Part shown: positions 43,866 to 52,447 of the stretch, in pieces
How positions within the stretch are numbered: position 1 is the stretch's first letter
How the letters are laid out: every line of letters starts with the position of its first letter
Source: CAWCTD01 sp963798455
Lineage (GTDB): Bacteria > Acidobacteriota > Terriglobia > Bryobacterales > Bryobacteraceae
Assembly: GCA_963798455.1 (NCBI GenBank)
Contig: CAWCTD010000003.1
Span: 3,348,001-3,412,000, forward strand
Direction of reading: 5' to 3'
DNA: 64,000 bases
Made by a program: the position numbers and the translations under genes
Notes under the pieces: generated by a model
Told to the model about the DNA's origin: nothing
Database searches by the model: none
Seen by the model: only the letters and a program-made list of their open reading frames with translations

Positions 43866-44750
43866 GTGAGTCTTCTGTACGCGGGCCAGAGCATGCCGCT
43901 CTTCTTGATACAGGCCGGATCGAGTTTCCCCAGGCCGGGGCCGGCCGCCGTTCTGGACATCCTCCTAGTGGCGGCCTTGATCTACGAATTCTTCATGCTG
44001 GTCCGGGGGCGCAGAGGCGCACAGGTACTGGTCGGCGTCGGCGTGTGTGTCGCCCTTTACGCGGTGGCTTCTCTGGCCGATCTCAAACTGCTGCGTACGA
44101 TTCTGGAACTGCTCCTGCCGTACACGCCGCTGGCGCTGATCGTCATCTTTCAATCCGAGATACGGCGGGCGCTCATACACATGGGGAGGCGGCGCTGGCT
44201 GGGTTTCGGGGGGCGGCTGCAGCGGCTGGAATCCGCCGACGAGATATTGCTGGCCCTGCGGACGCTGCACCAGAACAGGATCGGAGCCTTGATCGCCCTG
44301 GAGCGGGACACCGGGCTTCGAACTTTCATCGAGAGCGGAGTCCCGATGGATGCGCACCTTTCCCGGGACCTGCTGCTGTCCATCTTCAATCCCGGCGCGG
44401 CGCTTCACGATGGCGCGGTCATCGTCCAGCGCGACAAGGTGGCCGCCGCCGCGTGCTTCCTGCCGCTCAGCATGAACCCCGCGTTAGCGCGTACGCTGGG
44501 GACGCGGCACCGGGCGGCGATCGGGATTACGGAGGAGACGGACTGCATGGCGATCGTGGTTTCCGAGCAAACCGGCGGCGTCTCGGTGGCTTTCTTCGGC
44601 GAGATCGAGCAGAACGTGACGCTGCGGCGGGTGGATGAACTGATGGCGAAGCACTTCAGCCGCCGCGGGTCCAGCACGGTTCTTCTCGACGAGGAGGGGC
44701 TGTTATCGAACTCCGGCGTAGGCCGGCAGAAGGGGGCAGCCAGGCAATGA
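43866..44750 (+). CDS. cdaA: Diadenylate cyclase CdaA
   Basis: A 294-residue membrane cyclase producing cyclic di-AMP. Helices in the first 105 residues are followed by the DAC domain with DGA in AALHDGAVIVQRDKV and RHR in GTRHRAAIGITEE, so the catalytic set is complete. The downstream tiny cdaR-like gene and glmM give the conserved cdaA-cdaR-glmM order, in which GlmM modulates CdaA and links c-di-AMP to peptidoglycan precursors. The GTG start at 43866 is short of a strong ribosome site. A second cyclase is at 4509. Confidence 0.93.
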   Translation: MSLLYAGQSMPLFLIQAGSSFPRPGPAAVLDILLVAALIYEFFMLVRGRRGAQVLVGVGVCVALYAVASLADLKLLRTILELLLPYTPLALIVIFQSEIRRALIHMGRRRWLGFGGRLQRLESADEILLALRTLHQNRIGALIALERDTGLRTFIESGVPMDAHLSRDLLLSIFNPGAALHDGAVIVQRDKVAAAACFLPLSMNPALARTLGTRHRAAIGITEETDCMAIVVSEQTGGVSVAFFGEIEQNVTLRRVDELMAKHFSRRGSSTVLLDEEGLLSNSGVGRQKGAARQ

Positions 44751-44935
44751 AGCGCCTGCTTTTGGAGAACATCGGCTGGAAGCTTCTGTCGCTGGCGCTC
44801 GCCATCCTTTTGTGGATCATAGTCGTCGGCGAGCCCAAGTATTTCAGGGAGACCCTCCCCTCCCAGGTCCGGAGCCTCTTCGGGCTTCAACAGAGCCGCG
44901 TGGTGGCGCCGTTTCCGCGGGCGAAGGCCGTCTGA
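44747..44935 (+). CDS. Truncated CdaR-like membrane peptide
   Basis: A 62-residue protein. It has the CdaR-type N-terminal anchor, NIGWKLLSLALAILLWIIVV, and almost nothing after it, whereas normal CdaR carries several YbbR repeats outside the membrane. It overlaps cdaA by 4 bp (ATGA) and ends immediately before the glmM start, so the operon structure is kept while the regulator has shrunk to its helix. It may still contact CdaA through the membrane, or it may be a relic. I see no broken YbbR remnants afterwards. Confidence 0.7.
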   Translation: MKRLLLENIGWKLLSLALAILLWIIVVGEPKYFRETLPSQVRSLFGLQQSRVVAPFPRAKAV

Positions 44936-46291
44936 ATGGCAAGGCAACTTTTCGGCACTGACGGGATTCGCGGCGCGGCCGGCGAGTATCCGTTGGATCC
45001 CCGGACGACACAAGCAGTTGGCGTCGCCCTGGGCAGATTGGCCCGCCGGTTGCAGCCGAGACCGGAAGTCCTGGTTGGGATGGACACCCGCGAATCGGGA
45101 CCTTGGATCGCGGAGCACGTAGCCGGCGGACTGGCAAGCGCCGGTGTTCTCTCGCGATTTGCGGGGATCATCACGACGCCCGGCGTGGCCTACCTCACGC
45201 GGACGGATTCCTTCGTCGCCGGCGTAATGATCTCCGCATCTCACAATCCTTACCAGGACAACGGGATCAAGATCTTGGGGCATTCCGGTTACAAGCTCGC
45301 GGACTCGCAGGAGCACGAGTTGGAGTCCGAGATTTTCGCGTTGCTCAAGGCCGGGGTCGAGCCCGCTCCCCTGGCGCTCGAAGAAGACCCGGGGCTTGAC
45401 CTGCGATACCTCGACTCTCTGGCCTCGTCATTCCCCGATTCGCTGGAAGGGCTCCGAATCGTGGTGGACTGCGCGAATGGAGCAGCGGCAAAGCTGGCGC
45501 CGGCCCTTCTGGAGCGGCTGGGGGCGCGCGTGGAGGCCATCAACTGTTCGCCGGACGGCCGGAACATTAACCTGAACTGTGGAGCGTTGCACGTGGAGAT
45601 GCTGCGCGAGGCTGTTGCCGCGCGGGGGGCGGATCTTGGCGTGGCGCTGGACGGCGACGCGGACAGGGCCATCTTCGTGTCTCGCAGCGGCAAGGTGGTG
45701 GACGGCGACGGAATCATGTTGCTGGCGGCCCGGTTCCTTCTAGCCCGCGGGGAACTGGCCGGCCCTCAGGGGCAGCCGACCGTGGTGGCTACGGTGATGT
45801 CGAACCTCGGGCTGGAGAGGGCGCTGGCCGCGCACGGCATCCGCATGCCGCGAACCGCGGTGGGCGACCGGTACGTGCTGGAGGAGATGCTACGGATCGG
45901 GGCGGTGCTGGGCGGAGAACAGTCGGGCCACATCATCTTCCACAACTACGCTACGACCGGGGACGGGCTCCTCACCATGCTCCGCGTGCTGGAGGTGATG
46001 CGGGCGTCCGGAGCGAATCTGGACGAACTGACCGCCGGCCTGGAGCAGTACCCGCAACGCCTGGTCAACATCCGCGTCCGGGAGAAGAGGCCGCTGGAGG
46101 GACTCCCGGAGGTGGATCGCGAGATACGGGCGGCAGAAGCCGCCTTCGGCGATGCGGGCCGTGTCCTGGTTCGCTACTCGGGCACCGAGCTTCTGGCGCG
46201 GGTCATGGTGGAGGCGGCCGACTGGGCGCGCGTGGACGAGCACGCCAACCGCATTGCGGCCGCCATCCAGCGGGCCATCGGCGCTTGCTGA
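44936..46291 (+). CDS. glmM: Phosphoglucosamine mutase GlmM
   Basis: A 451-residue enzyme converting glucosamine-6-phosphate to glucosamine-1-phosphate for peptidoglycan and lipopolysaccharide. The phosphoserine loop is ISASHNPYQDNGIKI (Ser near residue 102), the metal-binding site is DGDADRAIFV, the sugar-binding loop is GGEQSGHIIF and the phosphate site is RYSGTELLARVM. The length is typical. Its stop codon lies in the first bases of a palindromic repeat. It is the third gene of the c-di-AMP operon. Confidence 0.96.
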   Translation: MARQLFGTDGIRGAAGEYPLDPRTTQAVGVALGRLARRLQPRPEVLVGMDTRESGPWIAEHVAGGLASAGVLSRFAGIITTPGVAYLTRTDSFVAGVMISASHNPYQDNGIKILGHSGYKLADSQEHELESEIFALLKAGVEPAPLALEEDPGLDLRYLDSLASSFPDSLEGLRIVVDCANGAAAKLAPALLERLGARVEAINCSPDGRNINLNCGALHVEMLREAVAARGADLGVALDGDADRAIFVSRSGKVVDGDGIMLLAARFLLARGELAGPQGQPTVVATVMSNLGLERALAAHGIRMPRTAVGDRYVLEEMLRIGAVLGGEQSGHIIFHNYATTGDGLLTMLRVLEVMRASGANLDELTAGLEQYPQRLVNIRVREKRPLEGLPEVDREIRAAEAAFGDAGRVLVRYSGTELLARVMVEAADWARVDEHANRIAAAIQRAIGAC

Positions 46292-46403
46292 AAAACCTGC
46301 CCGAATGTGAACCAGGACAAGACGGGAGTCTTATCCCACACGTCGAATCAGCGGCTTGCGTCCACGTTGGGTATGTCTCCCGACTTGCCCAGCAGGTTTT
46401 TCA
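46289..46403. repeat. Palindromic dispersed repeat, long copy (115 bp)
   Basis: The ends TGAAAAACCTG and CAGGTTTTTCA are perfect 11-bp inverted repeats. The reverse complement matches the 72-bp repeat at 14364-14435 along both arms; the middle about 45 bp here has no counterpart there. It covers nearly all of the space between glmM and the convergent dehydrogenase gene, and includes the glmM stop codon. It may double as a two-way terminator. Confidence 0.72.
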
Positions 46404-46411
46404 CCAAGTGC

Positions 46412-47497
46412 TCAGTAGCCGCGCACCTTGTCCACCACATTCATGAGCGGCAAGCCGTTGGAGTAACGCCGGACATTCTCGGCTATGAGCCCCATCAGGC
46501 GAATGCGGCGCTGCGGCGCGAAGCCGGCCGTATGGTCGGTGATGATGAGGTTGGGGCAATCCCAGAGCGGACTGTCCTTGGAGAGCGGCTCCACGCGCGC
46601 CACGTCCATCGCGGCCCCAGCGATCCGGTGCTCCCGCAGCGCTTGTGCGAGCGCCTGCTCGTCCACCAGGGCTCCCCGGGAAACGCTGATGAAGTAGGCT
46701 GTCTTCTTCATCGCGCGGAACACGTTCGCGTTGAACATCGATTCGGTCTCCTTGGTGGAGGGGGCGGCGCTGACCAGGATATCCACCTGCGGGACCATCT
46801 CCATGAACCACGCCGGTTCGCGGAGCGTGTCCACGAAGAACGGCTTGGCCATGGGCTTGGCATCCGTGGCGAGGATCCGCATGTTGAACCCGTAGTGGGC
46901 GCGCATGGCGGTGAACGAGCCGATTCCGCCCATGCCGACCAGCCCCATGGTCATGCCGTCGACTTCCACCAGGTCGCGATTGGGCTTCCATGTCCGCTGC
47001 TGGAACAGCGGGAAATAGGTGCTGTTCAGCCCGCGCGTGAGCGCGAGCAGCATGGCGATGACCGTCTCGGAGATGGCGGGGGCGAACATCCGAGCCATGT
47101 TGGTCACCGCGACGTCGCTCTTAATCAGCTCCGGAAAGAGCAGCCGGTCCATACCCGCCTCGGTCGCTTGCAGCCACTTCAGGTTCTTCGCCTTGGCGAA
47201 CATCTCCTCGTTGACGGCGCCTACGATGACGTCAACGTCTGGCAGAACCCTGGCCAGTTCGTCACCGTTCTTGGGGATGATGAACTCGACGTTCCTGCCT
47301 TGCGAGACGATCTGTCTGACCTCGGCTTCCGAGTACGTCGGCGGCGGGACGACAAACGACGCATTCGCGGTCACCATCCTCACCCGCTCCGGCGGCGGAA
47401 GGAACTGGATAATCCTATCGCTCATGGTAGCCAGCGCGGGCGCTGCAGCCGCGGCCCCTGACAGAAAGAACCGTCGAGAAAAATCAAAGTCGCTCAT
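46412..47497 (-). CDS. D-2-hydroxyacid dehydrogenase with Tat signal
   Basis: A 361-residue NAD(P)-dependent 2-hydroxyacid dehydrogenase. The Rossmann loop is GLVGMGGIGSFTAM (about residue 190), substrate and catalytic segments are YFISVSRGALVDEQAL and AMDVARVEPLSKDSPLW, and the catalytic His is in IITDHTAGF. Uniquely the N-terminus is a twin-arginine-like leader, DFSRRFFLSGAAAAAPALA. Such enzymes are normally cytoplasmic, so export is unexpected. ATG 47497 starts the leader. The substrate is not evident; glyoxylate or hydroxypyruvate types are closest by feel. Confidence 0.85.
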   Translation of the reverse strand: MSDFDFSRRFFLSGAAAAAPALATMSDRIIQFLPPPERVRMVTANASFVVPPPTYSEAEVRQIVSQGRNVEFIIPKNGDELARVLPDVDVIVGAVNEEMFAKAKNLKWLQATEAGMDRLLFPELIKSDVAVTNMARMFAPAISETVIAMLLALTRGLNSTYFPLFQQRTWKPNRDLVEVDGMTMGLVGMGGIGSFTAMRAHYGFNMRILATDAKPMAKPFFVDTLREPAWFMEMVPQVDILVSAAPSTKETESMFNANVFRAMKKTAYFISVSRGALVDEQALAQALREHRIAGAAMDVARVEPLSKDSPLWDCPNLIITDHTAGFAPQRRIRLMGLIAENVRRYSNGLPLMNVVDKVRGY

Positions 47498-47631
47498 GAT
47501 ATCTCCCTTCCGCGCCAAATCATACCACGACCGACACGCCCGCGACAGGCCCTGTGCCTAGTTAGCCGAAACTTGACAGCGACACCGTCCGTCAACAGCT
47601 TAAGATGGTATTTGTGCGTTGGGGAGGGACC

Positions 47632-48441
47632 ATGAAGCGGTTGTGCGCGGTCGTGCTGCTGGCGGGCCTACAGTTGATGGCCGGCGACGGCCAGATCAAC
47701 AGGGTGGGTATCACGGCGTGGGACAACGTGCTGCCCCAGATTGCTGACGGAAACGGATGGTCTACGAGGATCATGCTGGTCAACATGGATTCCACGCAAG
47801 CCGGAACATTCACTTTGTACTTTTACAAGGAGGATGGCACGCAGTGGCCCGTCGACCTGAAAGACCGTGGGCCGGTCTCCTACGTGAGCGGCACGATACC
47901 GGTAGGGGGCTCTCTCTTCCTGGAGACGATGGGGACCGCCTCCGAGACGGGTCAGGGCTGGGCCTACCTCTCGACACAGTATTGGATCTCGGGGATGGCT
48001 GTGTTCAAGGCTGACTGGCCCGGTACTTATGCGGAGGGCGTGGTCCCTTTCGCCGGCGAGAGGGACATAGACTTCTTCATCCCCTTCGACAACCGAAACG
48101 GCTACGTGACCTCCATTGCCCTGGTCAACCCGTATAATACGGCGACGGCCAACGTCCAGGTGCAGTTCCGGAATCCTGACGGCACCGTGATCCAACTCCA
48201 CAAGCCCGATGGAACGGTGGTTCAGAGCGACACTATTCCGTTGGCTGCCCTCCAGCACACGTCCTTCAAGACCACCGACAAGTATCCTGAGACCCTCGGC
48301 TTGAACGGCGTCATCGAGTTCGTGGAGCCGAGCGGTACCGTTTTCGCTTCAGGCCTCGGGCTTTTATTCTCGCCGCTCAACACGTTCACTTCGATTCACT
48401 CGGTGAGCGTCGACGCGTGCTACTACTATGGCTGTCCTTAG
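47632..48441 (+). CDS. Secreted hypothetical beta-sandwich protein
   Basis: A 269-residue exported protein with a signal peptide (MKRLCAVVLLAGLQLMAGDG). The mature part contains two similar halves (GWSTRIMLVNMDSTQAGTFT and GYVTSIALVNPYNTATANVQ), each followed by aromatic-rich beta strands, a duplicated immunoglobulin-like fold common in acidobacterial secreted proteins. GGGAGGG upstream of ATG 47632 supports this start. It is convergent with the M14 gene, sharing 4 bp at the stops. The function is unknown. Confidence 0.72.
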   Translation: MKRLCAVVLLAGLQLMAGDGQINRVGITAWDNVLPQIADGNGWSTRIMLVNMDSTQAGTFTLYFYKEDGTQWPVDLKDRGPVSYVSGTIPVGGSLFLETMGTASETGQGWAYLSTQYWISGMAVFKADWPGTYAEGVVPFAGERDIDFFIPFDNRNGYVTSIALVNPYNTATANVQVQFRNPDGTVIQLHKPDGTVVQSDTIPLAALQHTSFKTTDKYPETLGLNGVIEFVEPSGTVFASGLGLLFSPLNTFTSIHSVSVDACYYYGCP

Positions 48442-50852
48442 CGGCTCACTCCGAGCGGCAGAAAGGCGTTGAACAACAGCTTGAAGGTCAGGTAGCTCTG
48501 CGCGCGGTACTGAGGGACCATGCCGAACAGAACCACGTGGCCGGAACCCAGCCGGTAGTCCACCAGGGCCGACCTGCCTCCCAGAAGCTGCTCTCCTAGC
48601 AGCCAGCCCGAGGCCAGGACTCCCGACGCGGGGTAGTTCGCCACGGAGCTTGCCGGCGCCCCATTGGGGATCTCCCACGCTGGGCTCGCATCGGACCAAA
48701 TCGCGATCTCCGCCGGGAGGCCCAGCGTCAGCGAGTGGCGCGCATCCAGGGTGACGTTCAGCAAAGAACCCGGAGAATAGAATTCGTTGCTGGGGACGCC
48801 ACCGACGACGTTCTTCAGTTTCAGATCCAGGCGTCTCACGGCATAACCGGTGGAGCCGTTCAGGAAGATGACCGTGCCGCCTTCCGTCACGAACTGTTGC
48901 AGGGACTTCGCGCCCTCGTCGCCGAGCCCGCCGCAGATCTCCGCCGGCATGGAACCCGCCCGGTAGCCGCTCTCGATGGAGTTGTCGGACTGGCCGGGGA
49001 AAACCAGCACGTCGAAGCGCCGCCCCAGGTTGCCAGCACGGATCTCGGCGTTCGCCACGCTCGCGTACTCAAACTCGAATTGCTCCAGCAGCCAGCGGGT
49101 CCAGCCCTCATCGATACTCGGCTGAAAGCTCTTGTAGAGCCCGATGCGGGGCCGGTGAAGCTCCTTGAGGTTTGGGATGCTCCCCGCCGAGCGGTAGAAA
49201 TCGCCGGTCCGCGGGTCGCGCCAGACGGAGGCGCCGGTCTTCCAGATGCGATTGACGGCCCGCCAGGAGTCCGTGTCCGCACCCGGCAGCACAGCCGGCT
49301 GCTCCGGAGGGGGATTGAAGCGGTCGATTTTCTCGAGGCGCGCGGTAAAGGGGGCCTGGATCAGCTCCACGTCCACCCCCATGAGGAGCGGCAAGGTCTG
49401 CGCGGTGACATCGTACGGACGCCTCGGCGGGCCTCCGGGGTACTGCCTGAGGTCGGGGTAGTTCTGCCGCTCCAGCAGTGTCTTGGCGAAGGACCCGTAG
49501 GGCTGAGCCAGGCGGATGACGTGGCTGCCGGCCGCGTACTGGTTACCGCCGGCCGAGAAGGCCTCGCTGGCCCGCTCGATCTCAACTTGACCGAAAGCCA
49601 AGGTTTCCAGTAACTTGCGGGTCGCTCCAGGGTCCCGCTGCCGGGCCGGGACGACAAATGCGTAGGGCTCCGTGCGCGAGACGGCGCGCAGGCCGATGCT
49701 GTAGAAGTTCCTGAGCAGGTCCTCGCGGCGCACCGCCGCCTGGAAGAGGATGGACTCCCAGGCGATCTCCTGGTAGTCGATGATGTCGCGCAGGCGCCAT
49801 TCGCCGCCCATCCACGGCTCCAGGTAGTTCCAGCTTCGCTCGCGCGGATTGTAGCCGATGGCGGAGCGGGCGATCTCATCCGGGCGGACGGTGATGGGCG
49901 AGGCCAGCCGCGCGCTGGCGGATTCGGTCAGGATTCGGAGACCGCCGTGGTAAGCCTGGTAGTGCCGGGCGGGGGTCCAGAAATCGTACATGGCGTTGAT
50001 GGCAATGCCGGTTTTACCCGCGGCCGTGAGATCGGCAGCCATGCCTGCGCCGATGCTGTTGCACTCCTGCGCGATGATCGGATCGATGTTGGGGTCGATC
50101 GGGTCGAGCCAGGGCGGCACGAACATGCGTGAGGCGTAAGGGCCCTGCTGATGAACGTCATAGACGATCTGAGGGTGCCATACGTTGTGAAGCTGCGACA
50201 CCGTGAGCCGGGTCTCCTGCTGGGAGAAGATGTACCAGTCCCGGTTGTTGTCGTGCCCGACGTACTTGTTATAGAGCTCCGGCGGGTCCGTGCCCTCAAA
50301 GGGAGTGCCGGCAGTCTGGCGGTACCAGCGCGTGACGATGTCCACGCCGTCGGGGTTCAGCGAAGGGACCAGAATGAAGATCGTGTTGCGCAGGATGGCG
50401 TCGAACTTGGGGTTCTTCTCGGTCACGAGCCGGTAGGCGAACTCGACGGCGGTGTGAGTCGAGGCCAGTTCCGTGGAATGGATCGAGCAGGTGATCATCA
50501 CCACGGACTTGCCTTCGGCGATCAGTTGGGCAGCCTCGGCGCGCGGCGTGCGGCGGGGATCGGCGAGTCTTTCCTGGATTGACCGGTACCGGTCCAGATC
50601 GCGCAACGTCTCCGGCGCGGCGATCAGGGCTGCGATGAACGGCCGCCCTTCGGTGCTCTTCCCAAGCTCGCGGACCCGGATGGCCGCGCCGTTGTCCTCC
50701 AGGGCACGGAAGTACGCCACCACGCGGTCCCAGTCGAGGACCGTGCGGTCGGCGCCGATGGGGTGACCGAAGAAGGGGCCGGGAGCGGGAACCGGCGCCG
50801 CCATGAGAAGGCGGGCCAGTATCCCGGCGACAACAAGCCGTCTCAGGAGCAT
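48438..50852 (-). CDS. M14-family zinc carboxypeptidase, secreted
   Basis: An 804-residue peptidase with a signal peptide. The zinc ligands of M14 are in SIHSTELASTHTAVEFAY (His and Glu, about residue 130) and IVYDVHQQGPYASRMF (His, about 235), with NPDGVDIVTRW between them. A catalytic Glu is expected in the ILTESASA segment. The C-terminal half is beta-rich, with a class I amidotransferase-like stretch (FDVLVFPGQSDN), as in large M14 peptidases of unknown substrate. ATG 50852 overlaps the upstream isomerase gene by 10 bp. Confidence 0.88.
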   Translation of the reverse strand: MLLRRLVVAGILARLLMAAPVPAPGPFFGHPIGADRTVLDWDRVVAYFRALEDNGAAIRVRELGKSTEGRPFIAALIAAPETLRDLDRYRSIQERLADPRRTPRAEAAQLIAEGKSVVMITCSIHSTELASTHTAVEFAYRLVTEKNPKFDAILRNTIFILVPSLNPDGVDIVTRWYRQTAGTPFEGTDPPELYNKYVGHDNNRDWYIFSQQETRLTVSQLHNVWHPQIVYDVHQQGPYASRMFVPPWLDPIDPNIDPIIAQECNSIGAGMAADLTAAGKTGIAINAMYDFWTPARHYQAYHGGLRILTESASARLASPITVRPDEIARSAIGYNPRERSWNYLEPWMGGEWRLRDIIDYQEIAWESILFQAAVRREDLLRNFYSIGLRAVSRTEPYAFVVPARQRDPGATRKLLETLAFGQVEIERASEAFSAGGNQYAAGSHVIRLAQPYGSFAKTLLERQNYPDLRQYPGGPPRRPYDVTAQTLPLLMGVDVELIQAPFTARLEKIDRFNPPPEQPAVLPGADTDSWRAVNRIWKTGASVWRDPRTGDFYRSAGSIPNLKELHRPRIGLYKSFQPSIDEGWTRWLLEQFEFEYASVANAEIRAGNLGRRFDVLVFPGQSDNSIESGYRAGSMPAEICGGLGDEGAKSLQQFVTEGGTVIFLNGSTGYAVRRLDLKLKNVVGGVPSNEFYSPGSLLNVTLDARHSLTLGLPAEIAIWSDASPAWEIPNGAPASSVANYPASGVLASGWLLGEQLLGGRSALVDYRLGSGHVVLFGMVPQYRAQSYLTFKLLFNAFLPLGVSR

Positions 50853-51610
50853 GTCCGCGCCAGCTCCGTCCACAGGGCTTTGTACCAGCGGAGGAACCTC
50901 TCCGGCTCCTTGCTCTCCTGCGCTTCGCAGAGCGTGTAGCGGTCATAGTTGGCGGCCTTGAGCAGCGCGAACAACTCGCGCCAGGGATAGCTGGAGTCAG
51001 CCAACTCCGTGATGTGAGCGCTCTTAATGTAAGGCCGCAGCAGATCGAAGCTGGGCTTGACCGAGCCGTTGACCACATCGGTGGGATTGCTGTTCCAGCA
51101 GGCGCCGACGTTAGAGTGCCTGGCGGCCTGCATGATGGCTGCCGCCACCGGCGGCCTCTGCGTCTCGGCGCCGTGGACCTCCATCCAGATCTCGACCCCG
51201 TAACCTGCACCGAAATCCCCCAGGTCACGCAGGCAGGCGGCGATGTTGGAGATGGTAGTTTGCGGGGGAACGTCTTTGGGCAGGCCGTTGGGCCGGACCT
51301 TGACTCCCAAAGCACCCGTGTCGTGGGCCAGGACGACGAACTCCTTGGCGAGCGCGACTTGCCTGGCGCGCTCGGCGGCATCAGGGGACTGGAATTCGCA
51401 GGTGGTGCCGAAGCTCAGCAGGCGGACCTTGCTTGCCGCGAAGCGCTTACGGACCGCGAGGCGCTCGGCCTGCCCAAGAGAGGGCTCCACACCGTGCTTG
51501 TGGGTGGTGCGCAGCTCCACGGCCTCGTACCCGATCGCCTCCAGGTTCTTGATGATCGTCTCGATGTCCCAGTCTTTCAGGACGTTGTAGGTAACGGCCC
51601 CTAGCCGCAT
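50843..51610 (-). CDS. Xylose-isomerase-like TIM-barrel protein
   Basis: A 255-residue sugar phosphate isomerase/epimerase-type barrel. Characteristic stretches are GYEAVELRTTHKHGVEPSLG (strand 2 with Glu), IWMEVHGAETQRPPVA (Glu and His metal site), and IKSAHITELADSSYPW then YTLCEAQES (further metal ligands). The start at ATG 51610 (MRLGAVTYN) fits. Its product is unknown. A mutated partial copy of this gene sits at 56134-56605. The M14 peptidase follows in the same transcript. Confidence 0.85.
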   Translation of the reverse strand: MRLGAVTYNVLKDWDIETIIKNLEAIGYEAVELRTTHKHGVEPSLGQAERLAVRKRFAASKVRLLSFGTTCEFQSPDAAERARQVALAKEFVVLAHDTGALGVKVRPNGLPKDVPPQTTISNIAACLRDLGDFGAGYGVEIWMEVHGAETQRPPVAAAIMQAARHSNVGACWNSNPTDVVNGSVKPSFDLLRPYIKSAHITELADSSYPWRELFALLKAANYDRYTLCEAQESKEPERFLRWYKALWTELARTCS

Positions 51611-51746
51611 GGAAGCCTCCACGAAGAAGAGAGGTGAAACGAGCCTATTGTAGCGGAGAGTACAACGCGAAAGATCGTTGAGTTCTTTTGACGGTTGAGC
51701 GGTTCACCGGTGCGCTCGGTGCCGCGGCTTTGAGAGGATGTAGTTC

Positions 51747-52238
51747 ATGGCTGCCGAACGGATCGCCGTGCTGGGCATGGGCAACCCGATCGTATCCGAC
51801 GACCGGGTGGGGCTCGCGGTGGCCGAGGAACTGCGGCGGCTCCTCGAAACATCCCCCTTGGAAAATGTTGCGGTGATCGAAAGCACCCGCGGCGGGTTTG
51901 AGTTGATTGACCTGCTCAGTGGGTTCTCCCACGCGGTGATTATCGACTGTCTGACGCTGCCGGACCCATCTCCAGGACGCGTGCGGCAGCTCAGCCTGGA
52001 CAGCGTCTCCGGGAGCGCGCGGCTGATTAACGCGCATGAGATCAGCATCGGCGAGGCTTTCGATCTGGCCCGCCGGATGGGGACCGAAATGCCCCGGACT
52101 GTCGAAATATTCGCCGTCGAGGGCGGGGATACTTCCACAGTGTCCGAAGAGATGACCCCGCCCGTGGCCGCAACTGTCCAGCCGCTGGCTCGACAGATCC
52201 ACGCCGCACTCGCCAAGCGGCAGCGCGCAACTCGTTGA
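51747..52238 (+). CDS. Hydrogenase maturation protease (HycI/HoxW type)
   Basis: A 163-residue endopeptidase that removes the C-terminal tail of a [NiFe]-hydrogenase large subunit after nickel insertion. The N-terminal GMGNPIVSDDRVGLAVAEEL carries the Asp nickel-sensing residue, and VIESTRGGFELIDLL plus VIIDCLTLPD are conserved. GAGAGGA precedes the start. It implies that a hydrogenase is encoded nearby, most likely with the Hdr genes that follow. It is transcribed separately from the hdr genes, with a 209-bp regulatory gap between them. Confidence 0.88.
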   Translation: MAAERIAVLGMGNPIVSDDRVGLAVAEELRRLLETSPLENVAVIESTRGGFELIDLLSGFSHAVIIDCLTLPDPSPGRVRQLSLDSVSGSARLINAHEISIGEAFDLARRMGTEMPRTVEIFAVEGGDTSTVSEEMTPPVAATVQPLARQIHAALAKRQRATR

Positions 52239-52250
52239 TCCTGAGTTTTG

Positions 52251-52272
52251 TGCCCCATTTGCACCTGGGGCA
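52251..52272. promoter_or_regulatory. Palindrome upstream of the hdr operon
   Basis: TGCCCCA (52251-52257) and TGGGGCA (52266-52272) form a perfect 7-bp inverted repeat with an 8-bp spacer. It lies about 90-110 bp before the sigma-54-type promoter, where an activator of the NtrC class would bind. A terminator for the protease gene is the alternative, but no T-tract follows. Confidence 0.5.
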
Positions 52273-52361
52273 AATCGCTCAATGGATGGGCGGCGGTTCC
52301 AGCGCGCGAGACCAAATCCACTGTTTTCTATAAGAAGACCCGATTGTCTTTTTAGGGAAAA

Positions 52362-52377
52362 TGGCACGCGAAGTGCG
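52362..52377 (+). promoter_or_regulatory. Sigma-54 (-24/-12) promoter of the hdr operon
   Basis: TGGCACG at 52362-52368 is the consensus -24 element, and GTGC at 52373-52376 is a one-mismatch -12 element. The GG and GC dinucleotides are exactly 12 bp apart (52363-64 and 52375-76), as sigma-54 requires. The first gene starts at 52448, leaving a leader of about 60 nt with AAGGAG. Confidence 0.65.
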
Positions 52378-52447
52378 TGTGTAACTCATACAACGCAGTT
52401 CATTTGGGATCTTTGATTTAGCCGCATTCATCATAAGGAGTCATAGT

